DNA of 21,083 nucleotides from a virus: IMG/VR virus record IMGVR_UViG_3300033145_000949, positions 1-21,083 of that record; one strand, 5' to 3'. Under the pieces are notes generated by a model that worked only from the letters and a program-made list of their open reading frames with translations, was not told the origin of the DNA and made no database searches. A program made the position numbers and the translations under genes. Below are positions 14,284 through 21,083 of the stretch, piece by piece (the stretch's first letter is position 1; each line of letters opens with the position of its first letter).

Positions 14284-14511
14284 ATGAAAATCGGACTTAA
14301 TGGAACTACGAAGTGGGTGGCAGGACTTGTATTTGGTGCGGGTATGTTATACGCAACAACGAAGATAGGGCTAAAAGAACAGGCAGTTACACGGCTTATG
14401 GCTATAAGAAATGACACCCGATTAACACGGCTTGAAACAAAGTTTGAACTTTTTATGGAAGATAACATTGAAATTAAGCGTGACATAAAAACACTATTAA
14501 AAAGAAGATGA
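14284..14511 (+). CDS. small membrane protein with C-terminal coiled coil
   Basis: 75 residues. One transmembrane helix (about 10-28, WVAGLVFGAGMLYATTKIGL) is followed by a charged helix (RLTRLETKFELFMEDNIEIKRDIKTLLKRR). The build recalls small holin/hemolysin-type phage proteins, but their usual order (coiled coil first, membrane helix last) is reversed and a lysis gene would not be expected between tail tube and chaperone. The ribosome site is weak (AAGG). The role is unknown; a membrane-linked accessory or a holin-like protein are options. Confidence 0.6.
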   Translation: MKIGLNGTTKWVAGLVFGAGMLYATTKIGLKEQAVTRLMAIRNDTRLTRLETKFELFMEDNIEIKRDIKTLLKRR

Positions 14512-14539
14512 AAATAAAATGAAGACGGAGGTAAAAAAA

Positions 14540-14815
14540 ATGAAGAAAGATTTAAGTATTGACGCTGGCGAAAAGTTTGAGTATGTATTCAAAGACCTTT
14601 ATATAACAGCTTTTTTGTTATGTAAGGGCGGAATAATGCGACAAGTGCGACCTGATAAACAGAATAAGAATATAAAAATTTTTACGCTTATTTTTGACCG
14701 CGAAATTGAAAAAGATTTGCAGGATTACTATAATGAATTAGCTACCGTAAATCCAAAGCAGTATAAGTCAAAAATTCAAGATTTGAAATCGCTTATTCAT
14801 AGGGACAACATATGA
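14540..14815 (+). CDS. DUF5659-like small protein
   Basis: 91 residues from ATG 14540, chosen because GGAGG at 14527-14531 is well spaced; ATG 14519 would add seven residues and lies upstream of that site. The phrase FKDLYITAFLLCKGG.MRQVRPD...KIFTLIFD..IEKDLQDYYN...VNPKQYKSKIQDLKSLIH fits my memory of the DUF5659 family (small phage and bacterial proteins of unknown function). Position between tail tube and chaperone suggests a tail-morphogenesis role, unproven. Confidence 0.6.
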   Translation: MKKDLSIDAGEKFEYVFKDLYITAFLLCKGGIMRQVRPDKQNKNIKIFTLIFDREIEKDLQDYYNELATVNPKQYKSKIQDLKSLIHRDNI

Positions 14816-14871
14816 TTTTAGAATGTATAGATAGAATAAATTTAGATTTAATGTAAATATAAGGAGGCCAA

Positions 14872-15288
14872 ATGTCAAATATAGAAGAAATTAAAAATTT
14901 TCTACCAAGTAAAAAAAAGGAAGTTGAATTACAGGGACAAACTTGTGAGATTAGACCGTTTAATTTAGAGGACTGTGTTAAGTTAGTTAAGGATTTTGTT
15001 GTTATCTTTGAGAAAATAAACACACTGGCAAAGAAAAAAGGCGTGGATATCGGCGACCTTGAACTTTCGCAGGTTTGTGATTTCGGATTTATCGCAAATT
15101 CTTTTGATAATTTCAAAAGTCTTATCTGTCATTCCTCAAATATTACTGACGGCGCTTTCGCCCAGTTGGAATTAAAGAGTGTATCAAAGTTAATAGTTAC
15201 TATAATAGAACTTAACAATATACAGGAGATTATAAGAAATTTTCAACAGGCGGGACAACTTCTGGAAGTAAAGAAAATAGAGAAGTAG
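14872..15288 (+). CDS. tail assembly chaperone, upstream (G-like) part
   Basis: 138 residues, mostly helical, with EVELQGQTCEIRPFNLEDCVKLVKD at the N-terminus, the kind of phrase seen in siphophage chaperones lying between tube and tape measure. AAGGAGG precedes ATG 14872. The next open frame is in the -1 register, overlaps its end from 15216 on and encodes the typical second chaperone segment, so a minor longer fusion is likely. Chaperones keep the tape measure soluble before tube assembly. Confidence 0.7.
   Translation: MSNIEEIKNFLPSKKKEVELQGQTCEIRPFNLEDCVKLVKDFVVIFEKINTLAKKKGVDIGDLELSQVCDFGFIANSFDNFKSLICHSSNITDGAFAQLELKSVSKLIVTIIELNNIQEIIRNFQQAGQLLEVKKIEK
15270..15273 (+). other. possible -1 frameshift site (A-AAG) in the chaperone
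   Basis: At codons GTA-AAG-AAA (15268-15276) the Lys tRNA on AAG can slip back to AAA. This moves reading into the -1 frame, which is open from 15216 through 15572. The fusion would read ...LLEVK-ENREVEKSPAGLL... and continue into the downstream chaperone segment. The site is 13 bases before the upstream stop (TAG 15286-15288). It is not an ideal heptamer, so the position is tentative. Confidence 0.35.
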
Positions 15289-15326
15289 AAAAAAGTCCCG
15301 CAGGCTTATTAGTGGGGGTGATAGAT

Positions 15327-15572
15327 ATGATTGCAGATGCTTATGGCTGGACATTGCCCGAAATTTTTGCGTTAACATTATATCAAACTCATAAGTTAAT
15401 ACAAGCCATACAATACCGTAGTAAACAGGAGCATAAACAGCGGATAATAGAAATAAGATTAGGCTATAACGCATCTAAAAAAAGTTTATTAAATTATTTA
15501 AGCGGGAAAGTAGAATCCGGCGGCGTATCTATTTTAGCTGATTCAGGTTTTGAAAAAAGGACAAAGAAATGA
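15327..15572 (+). CDS. tail assembly chaperone, downstream (T-like) part
   Basis: 81 residues from ATG 15327; GTG 15312 is an alternative start. IADAYGWTLPEIFALTLYQTHKLIQAI is typical of the second chaperone segment of siphophages, which is usually made only as a -1 frameshift fusion. Here GGGGG at 15314-15318 before ATG 15327 also allows independent translation. The C-terminus is charged. It overlaps the tape measure start by ATGA. Confidence 0.65.
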   Translation: MIADAYGWTLPEIFALTLYQTHKLIQAIQYRSKQEHKQRIIEIRLGYNASKKSLLNYLSGKVESGGVSILADSGFEKRTKK

Positions 15573-17773
15573 CAGTAAAAGAATTGATAATCCCAATACG
15601 TACCGATATTTCTAAAATGACTGCCGGTTATGATAAGGCAATGGCCAAGACGAGAAAATTACAACAGGATATGCACCATATGGGGACGAAGTTTTTAAGA
15701 TACGGCGCAGTAATGACGGGTGTGGGCGTAATAGCGGTTAAAACTTTTGGCAATTTTGAGCAGGGGTTAAATGAAATAAATTCTTTACTTGATAAAAGCG
15801 ATGAAAAGCACTTAAAAAAATATAAAGAATCAATTTTAGACCTGTCTAAAAAATACGGAGAGGGCACAAAAACTATTACAAAAGGTTTATATGATATAAT
15901 TTCCGCCGGAATAGATGCCGCAAAAGCCACAGATGTTTTAGAAGCTTCAATTATAACGGCGAAAGCCGGATTAACCGATACCGGGGTTGCCGCCGACGCT
16001 ATAACTACGATTTGGAATAGTTATGCGGGTGAAGTAAAATCCGCCGCAGATATTTCAGACCTTCTCTTTAGTATCGTCAAGAAGGGCAAAACTACAATGG
16101 GCGAACTTGCTCCGTCTATTGGTATGGTTGCGTCATTGGCTTCGTCCGCCGGGTTAAATATGGATGATTTGGGGGCTTCACTGGCGACAATGACAGCCGC
16201 CGGATTAAATACCCGCATTGCCATAACTTCATTAAAGGGAATTTTAACTACATTTCTAAAACCTCAGCAAGACGCTATAGAAGTAGCGAGGAAATACGGC
16301 ATTGAGTTAAATTCGCAAACACTTAAAACAATAGGACTTGGAGGCGTTCTTGAAAAATTAAAAAATGCACGGCAGGAAGATATTGCGGTGATATTCAGTA
16401 ACGTGCGGGCATTAACCGGCGTATCGGCTATGCTTAAAAATACAACTAAATATACTGAAAACTATACTGCTATGGTTAATCGTGGCGGAGCGGCGCAGAA
16501 AGCATTTGAGAAAGTAGCGAAAGGTGTTAATTTCAGAATGTCAGTAATGTGGGCAAAGGTTAAAGTACTTGCTATTATAATGGGCGAAAAATTAGTCCCG
16601 ACTTTTAACAAAGTTACGGCGACAATAGAAAGATTAACAGGGAAAATTTCAAATTTAAGTAATGCTCAACTATCATCTATCGCAAACTGGATAGTCCTTG
16701 CGACAAAAATTACTTTAGTAGCGGGAACGATTTTAGTTCTTGTGCCTAAAATTATAGATTTAATTAAATATACAAAAATATTGATGTCTGTTATGGTCGC
16801 TCATCCCATAATTGCCGTAGCCGCCGCAATAGGTATATTAACAATGGCAATATCAAAAAATATTGCAGAACAGGATAAAGCCGCAAGTAGATATGCCTCA
16901 ATGCAGGGACGGTATGATGACCTTGCTAGAATGACAAAAAGATTAAAACTTTTAGAGACTGAATATGCCGAAAACAACTCTGAGCAAACATTAAAAGTAA
17001 TAGAAAATTTAAGAATGAAAATTGCCGGTATGAGAAAATTTATAGAAATTACGGAGGAGCAAAAAAATAAGAGCACCGAAGCAACAGGCATTGAATTAAC
17101 GCTTGCGCAGGAAGCGGCTGAACAAAAAAGAATGATTTCAGAAAAATATTTTGAAGATATGATTTTAGCTACTAAAAATGCGGCAGATAGAATAAAACTT
17201 ATAGAGAAAAAAAGATTATCCGACCTTGCCGCCGCGTTTAAGTCATTTTCCGATGGTATCGCTAACGCTTGGGCGGGAAGTCTTTCAAAATTTGTTATAG
17301 AAGGCGGAAAAGCAAGTGACGCTATAAAAAACATATGGACGGATATACGTAATCACGTAATAAATATGATTGCTCAAATGATAGCAAGATGGCTTACCTT
17401 TCAGGCATTAACGGCGGCGTTCGGGCCGGGCGGTGGTATTATGGGAAAGCTAATGGGTTTTGCGGGCGGCGTTACTAATTTTAGGGGCGGGATGGCTCTT
17501 GTCGGTGAACAGGGGCAGGAAATTGTTAATTTACCGCCGGGGTCTGATGTTATTTCTGCGCCTCAAACCCGGAGAATATTAGATAATACTACGCCGTCTA
17601 AAACTTTTATAACTAATATAAATAATGATTTATCAGGCGCTGTATTTACCGAAGGGAAAATAGAGGATACACTCAAGCGTATAACAGAAGCTACAAAAGA
17701 CGGAGTAATTGAAGCTGACGAAATGGTGAGGGCGGTTAATTCACGTGCGAGCGATATAGGGAGTGAGGCATAA
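15569..17773 (+). CDS. tail tape measure protein
   Basis: 734 residues. The N-terminal part (LIIPIRTDISKMTAGYDKAM...) leads into the tape measure core (about 60-340: GLYDIISAGIDAAKATDVLE, TIWNSYAGEVKSAADISDLL, LASSAGLNMDDLGASLATMT). A hydrophobic region follows (about 370-425, AHPIIAVAAAIGILTMAI preceded by WIVLATKITLVAGTILVLV), then a long helix and a Gly-rich C-terminus with MALVGEQGQEIVNLPPGSDV, a standard tape measure ending. Tape measures set tail length at about 0.15 nm per residue, so the tail should be near 110 nm. The hydrophobic segments may insert into the host membrane at injection. Confidence 0.93.
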   Translation: MTVKELIIPIRTDISKMTAGYDKAMAKTRKLQQDMHHMGTKFLRYGAVMTGVGVIAVKTFGNFEQGLNEINSLLDKSDEKHLKKYKESILDLSKKYGEGTKTITKGLYDIISAGIDAAKATDVLEASIITAKAGLTDTGVAADAITTIWNSYAGEVKSAADISDLLFSIVKKGKTTMGELAPSIGMVASLASSAGLNMDDLGASLATMTAAGLNTRIAITSLKGILTTFLKPQQDAIEVARKYGIELNSQTLKTIGLGGVLEKLKNARQEDIAVIFSNVRALTGVSAMLKNTTKYTENYTAMVNRGGAAQKAFEKVAKGVNFRMSVMWAKVKVLAIIMGEKLVPTFNKVTATIERLTGKISNLSNAQLSSIANWIVLATKITLVAGTILVLVPKIIDLIKYTKILMSVMVAHPIIAVAAAIGILTMAISKNIAEQDKAASRYASMQGRYDDLARMTKRLKLLETEYAENNSEQTLKVIENLRMKIAGMRKFIEITEEQKNKSTEATGIELTLAQEAAEQKRMISEKYFEDMILATKNAADRIKLIEKKRLSDLAAAFKSFSDGIANAWAGSLSKFVIEGGKASDAIKNIWTDIRNHVINMIAQMIARWLTFQALTAAFGPGGGIMGKLMGFAGGVTNFRGGMALVGEQGQEIVNLPPGSDVISAPQTRRILDNTTPSKTFITNINNDLSGAVFTEGKIEDTLKRITEATKDGVIEADEMVRAVNSRASDIGSEA

Positions 17774-18147
17774 TGATAGGATATTTTGGTTTTTATGAAG
17801 ATGCGGCAAAAGCCACAACTATAATAGAATCCGGGCTTAACTTTTTAACAACATCAAGGCGAAAAGACTGGCGGCTTGGCGGTGATTATAGACTTACTAA
17901 TGGCACACTTATAACTTTTAGTGAAGTGGATAAGTACGAAGAAATTTTAACATTAAAAAATGTAAGCAAGACCGATAGAAATACACTGAAAACCGAATAT
18001 AATTTACATCGGGAATTTTATTACTATCCTGATGTAATAAACAGGGCAACAGAATACTATAAAGTTAAATGGGTTGGGGCGTGGAATGAGGATTGGAATA
18101 AGCGAATACAACTTTATACGATTGTTATTAGCTTAAAAGAGGTTTGA
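17773..18147 (+). CDS. probable distal tail protein
   Basis: 124 residues. It starts on the last base of the tape measure stop (TAATG). It has no clear signature: GYFGFYEDAAKATTIIESGL, then DWRLGGDYRLTNGTLITFSEV, a charged helix and a beta C-terminus (YYKVKWVGAWNED..KRIQLYTIVISL). The position right after the tape measure, together with a beta-rich C-terminus containing a Trp-rich strand pair, suits a small distal tail or tube-initiator protein. The assignment is positional. Confidence 0.5.
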   Translation: MIGYFGFYEDAAKATTIIESGLNFLTTSRRKDWRLGGDYRLTNGTLITFSEVDKYEEILTLKNVSKTDRNTLKTEYNLHREFYYYPDVINRATEYYKVKWVGAWNEDWNKRIQLYTIVISLKEV

Positions 18148-18148
18148 A

Positions 18149-20437
18149 ATGCAAACAGTTGACGCAGATTTTTTAGCCGAACAAAATAAAACGACGCAGA
18201 AATATTTTAATCATATCGTATTGTATAGGCAAACTTGGAACGGGTCAAAATATGTTTTAGACGGCGGCACAAATATTGACGCTTATATTAAAAACATCAG
18301 CAGGATAAGTCAATCCTCCGACGAGAATTTTCAAGAATTCAAAATGGACAACCTTGACATTACTGTAAAAAACACCGGGCGTGAGTGGGGCAGGGTTACA
18401 CCCTCGGGATTTTGGGATGGCTATATTCCAGAGTTTTCCGAAATCACAATAGAGTTCGGCTATGTTGACGACGACGACGCTGAACACGGTTTAATTATTT
18501 TCCGTGGGGTTTTAACCGCCGACGCTGTTAGAGAAGATGTAAATAATAAAACAGCAATTATACACGTTCGGGGTTACGGTGATATTCCTGATAAATTTTC
18601 CGCTGAAGATTTGCCGGATAATCAACGGACGGGGGTTGCGCTTGTGGGTGCGGTCAATGGCGTTAATACTACCTTTACAACTTCTGATAATGGCGTGGGA
18701 ATTGTAAGAGCTGTTTATCTTGACGGCGTTGAATTTGATGTAAATGATTATACGGTTTCCGGCGAAAATGTTGCGGCATCCCCGGCAACAATTGAAATGG
18801 ATTTACCTCCGGCGGCGGGGTCAATGACGGCGGATTATGTTTACTGGTATCAGGATAAAACAATTGGCTATTTAATTGAAAAACTTATAGAAAACGCCGG
18901 GATTACTAATCACGAAATTGAGGAAGTTATTTTCCCGAATAGCGTTATACATACTGTTAAATATGATACAAAAACGAAGTTTGATTTGGGTACAAAAGAA
19001 AATACTTATACAAGGGCGGCTGACAATAGGTTATTTGTTGATATTATAAATCATAGTGAAACTGTTTATACATCTGAAACGATTACAGGATTTGATACTT
19101 TAGGACAAAGTTTTATACTTTTTAATGATGCTACGGAATGCACTTTCGGAGTAAAACTTGAAGTTCTTGGTGTACCAGCTACACAAGTTAGTTTGAGTGT
19201 AAAAAATGATTCAGCTGGTGAACCGGGGGGAGTGACACTTGGCGTTGTAAATGAAATTCTCCCTGATGGAAGTTCTGATTATTATACGTTTAACATAACT
19301 GCTAACCTCGTGGCTGGAACTACCTACTGGTTGGTTATTCAGCAACTTCTTGGTAACGCCGGATTCCACTCATACAGAACATCTTCAGGTACAGGAACTT
19401 ACTCCGATGGAAAATTGATGAAACGTGTCGGAGCGATATGGTCTGACTTAAATAAAGATTTAATATTTTCAGTAAAGCCAGTAGTCACTCAAAACACTTG
19501 GATGTCCGACACAGTGGATACAGGGGGGACTTTGGTAAGCTGGGGGGCTTATACGGCGAATACGTCGCCTAATGGCATATTTGCCCTATATACACGCTCA
19601 CAGGCGGCAGATGTGGACTGGCCGGAGGCTTTTAACGCGGCGGAATGGGAATTAGTTACAGGCGGCGTTATAAACAGCGATTTAAGGCGATATATCCGCT
19701 TTGCGGTGGTTATCACTTATACGCCTACAATAACGGACTATTTCCCTAATTCCATTCCATATATCAATGAATTAAAATTGATTTACAACACTTCCACATT
19801 CTCAATGAGTTTGGCGAATTTCACTGGGCTGTCAAATAATGATGCAATAAAAGATTTAGCTTTAATGTGCGATTATCAGCACGGTTTTAAGTCGGACGGC
19901 AAATTTTATTTCAAGTCAAAAAAAACGGGCGACGCAATAGATATGCAGATATTCGGAGTAACGAAAATTATAAACTACCGCCCGGACTGGGACAGATTAA
20001 AAAATTATATTACGGCAAGTTTCGGTAGTTATACAAAAATAGTTTCCTCGGTTACGGAAGGCGAAAGCGCGCCGAACTCAATTAACAAATATGGGATTCG
20101 GAAAATGGATGTTTCCGGCGGGAATATTCTTGACGATGAAAGTATAGATATAGCGACAGGGGCGGCGCAAGTTTATTATAATAGATATAAAGATATAAAG
20201 CGCCGGGGGCGGGTATCTGTTAAAATTATTCCGCAACTTGAAGTCGGTGATGTTATCCGTTTACAGTATTATTCCGGCGGAACGTCTATTATGATGTTCG
20301 GCGGGCACGTTTTTAACGGCTACACTTTTGGAAATGATACGTCAATGCTTGACCCGTATGATATGGCGGTGCGGATTATGAAGATTGAATTTAATATGGA
20401 TAAAAAGCAAATGATATTAGATATTTTGGAGGTATGA
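18149..20437 (+). CDS. tail-tip (Tal/baseplate-hub-like) protein with inserted beta-sandwich domain
   Basis: 762 residues. The N-terminal region (1-160) with NISRISQSSDENFQEFKMDNLDITVKNT and RGYGDIPDKFSAEDLPDN is like phage tail-associated proteins. Residues about 163-236 form a beta domain of the VGAVNGVNTTFTT...YLDGVEFDVNDYTV type found in phage tail and adhesin proteins. Residues about 307-448 form an inserted beta-sandwich (LGQSFILFN...SLSVKNDSAGEPGGVTLG...LVAGTTYWLVIQ...SDLNKDLIFSVKP), built like surface carbohydrate-binding-type modules. The hub part resumes in the C-terminal third (NNDAIKDLALMCDYQHGFKSDGKFYFKSK and GDVIRLQYYSGGT). It probably anchors or forms the receptor-binding tip. 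Confidence 0.75.
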   Translation: MQTVDADFLAEQNKTTQKYFNHIVLYRQTWNGSKYVLDGGTNIDAYIKNISRISQSSDENFQEFKMDNLDITVKNTGREWGRVTPSGFWDGYIPEFSEITIEFGYVDDDDAEHGLIIFRGVLTADAVREDVNNKTAIIHVRGYGDIPDKFSAEDLPDNQRTGVALVGAVNGVNTTFTTSDNGVGIVRAVYLDGVEFDVNDYTVSGENVAASPATIEMDLPPAAGSMTADYVYWYQDKTIGYLIEKLIENAGITNHEIEEVIFPNSVIHTVKYDTKTKFDLGTKENTYTRAADNRLFVDIINHSETVYTSETITGFDTLGQSFILFNDATECTFGVKLEVLGVPATQVSLSVKNDSAGEPGGVTLGVVNEILPDGSSDYYTFNITANLVAGTTYWLVIQQLLGNAGFHSYRTSSGTGTYSDGKLMKRVGAIWSDLNKDLIFSVKPVVTQNTWMSDTVDTGGTLVSWGAYTANTSPNGIFALYTRSQAADVDWPEAFNAAEWELVTGGVINSDLRRYIRFAVVITYTPTITDYFPNSIPYINELKLIYNTSTFSMSLANFTGLSNNDAIKDLALMCDYQHGFKSDGKFYFKSKKTGDAIDMQIFGVTKIINYRPDWDRLKNYITASFGSYTKIVSSVTEGESAPNSINKYGIRKMDVSGGNILDDESIDIATGAAQVYYNRYKDIKRRGRVSVKIIPQLEVGDVIRLQYYSGGTSIMMFGGHVFNGYTFGNDTSMLDPYDMAVRIMKIEFNMDKKQMILDILEV

Positions 20438-20438
20438 T

Positions 20439-20672
20439 ATGGCGGATAAATTAGATACAAGGGTTGAGGGCGATGTTATACTGGCGAAACATAATGAGAT
20501 TGTTACGGTGATAAACAACGGGAATTATGGACAACCGTTTACACAAGACCAGATAAATGCAATTTTAGACAGTGATAATACGATAGAATTAATTGCACGC
20601 AATACGGACTCAGGACAAATTGAATACTGGTTTGTAAAAGACGGGCAAAAAATACGGAGGAAATTAGGATGA
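20439..20672 (+). CDS. small tail-module protein, unknown function
   Basis: 77 residues. The N-terminal half is helical (EGDVILAKHNEIVTVINNGN, FTQDQINAILDSD) and the end is beta (QIEYWFVKDGQKIRRKLG). GGAGG at 20427-20431 precedes ATG 20439. It overlaps the next gene by ATGA. It lies between the tail-tip and fibre-like genes, so a joining or attachment role is plausible, but no family is recognised. Confidence 0.6.
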   Translation: MADKLDTRVEGDVILAKHNEIVTVINNGNYGQPFTQDQINAILDSDNTIELIARNTDSGQIEYWFVKDGQKIRRKLG

Positions 20673-21083
20673 AAAAATTACTATTATGTTTGTTTATATT
20701 TGCGGGCTTTTTGTTTGCCGACGATGAGCAATACGGTAAATATTCAGGCGACAAAATAGATACTACCACGATAATGGAGGTTGATAGATTAAAAGGGAAC
20801 TTTGAAATAGGCTCGTCAACGTGGGCGAGGGCGGATACGTGGTCGCCGAATATAATCTTATACGGGACAGGGGCGGTCAAAACTATTTATGTAATAGCGT
20901 CCAGTTATACATATCCAAACGGGAGTAATATTACTGATTTATTTGCGTTACTCGGCGGGACGCAAGCTTTCACGGGATTAAATTCTTTTGAAAAATATAT
21001 CCGTGTAATTTCTACTGATATTTTAGTTACTAATGGGCTTATAAAAGCAATAACTGATAGCGCAACACTTCCGGCTATTATAG
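20669..21083 (+). CDS. fibre-like protein with N-terminal signal peptide (partial, runs off the window)
   Basis: The first 138 codons are visible and remain open at the window end. The N-terminus MKKLLLCLFIFAGFLFADDE is a typical Sec signal peptide with a likely cleavage near FA-DDE. A Ser/Thr/Tyr-rich beta region follows, then LGGTQAFTGLNSFEKYIRV, a phrase type common in phage tail fibre repeats. GGAGG at 20656-20660 precedes ATG 20669, which overlaps the previous stop. A secreted form of a fibre-like protein is unusual for a phage structural gene; it could be a surface-exposed virion or lysogen-expressed protein. Confidence 0.65.
   Translation, partial: MKKLLLCLFIFAGFLFADDEQYGKYSGDKIDTTTIMEVDRLKGNFEIGSSTWARADTWSPNIILYGTGAVKTIYVIASSYTYPNGSNITDLFALLGGTQAFTGLNSFEKYIRVISTDILVTNGLIKAITDSATLPAII

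Noticed and set aside
14812-14856. 14-codon frame coupled by ATGA to the DUF5659-like gene
   Set aside because: Only the overlap supports it; length and composition give no evidence of coding.
16801-17334. Long reverse-strand open frame (177 codons) opposite the tape measure gene
   Set aside because: It mirrors a strong coding frame, has no ribosome site and shows no family pattern. The same applies to the other reverse frames, for example 10093-10455 and 9703-10047.
1-21083. CRISPR arrays, tRNA/rRNA genes, insertion sequences, integrase or attachment sites
   Set aside because: No regular direct repeats, cloverleaf pattern, transposase or integrase motifs were seen on either strand by reading; no search tool was run.

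Overview
The window is a piece of a tailed-phage or prophage genome. All recognisable genes are on the + strand and tightly packed, with many ATGA start/stop overlaps and strong GGAGG-type ribosome binding sites; the standard bacterial code is used. Gene content and order fit a siphovirus with a long non-contractile tail. The portal and head genes are PBSX/SPP1-like, the capsid is HK97-fold, and no sheath gene is seen. DNA is AT-rich (hand counts of sample stretches give about 28-39% G+C). The host is a bacterium that uses consensus sigma-70-type promoters and Shine-Dalgarno sites; the sequence does not allow a safer identification.

Layout. 1-203: tail of an upstream gene and a probable promoter. 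204-2836: four overlapping genes in the order ParB-like, CmoA-like carboxy-SAM synthase, cytosine-C5 DNA methyltransferase, ParB-like. 2842-4930: small and large terminase subunits. 4931-5406: a cluster of tiny genes, one with a prepilin-like N-terminus. 5407-11483: head module (portal, MuF-type minor head protein split by an in-frame mini-intein, XkdF-type maturation protease, scaffold with a probable nested start, major capsid). A textbook promoter lies before the scaffold and a large hairpin follows the capsid gene. 11571-13775: connector and tail-completion proteins. 13785-20672: tail tube, a small membrane protein, a DUF5659-like protein, tail assembly chaperones with a probable -1 frameshift, tape measure, distal tail protein and a large tail-tip protein carrying an inserted beta-sandwich. 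20669-21083: start of a fibre-like protein with a signal peptide, cut by the window end.

Main discovery candidate: the CmoA homologue (676-1314) overlaps the start of a complete cytosine-C5 methyltransferase (1302-2309). In the methyltransferase, the near-invariant Asn of motif X (GN[SA]V) is Arg (GRSVPP). In the laboratory enzyme M.MpeI, changing the corresponding Asn to Lys or Arg is what allows use of carboxy-SAM, giving 5-carboxymethylcytosine. A carboxy-SAM synthase next to a C5-methyltransferase that naturally carries this change suggests that the phage makes carboxy-SAM and writes 5-carboxymethylcytosine into DNA, probably as anti-restriction hypermodification. Two ParB-fold proteins with C-terminal zinc-ribbon tails bracket the pair and may be partners. 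This is inference from sequence and remembered literature; chemistry on virion DNA would decide it.
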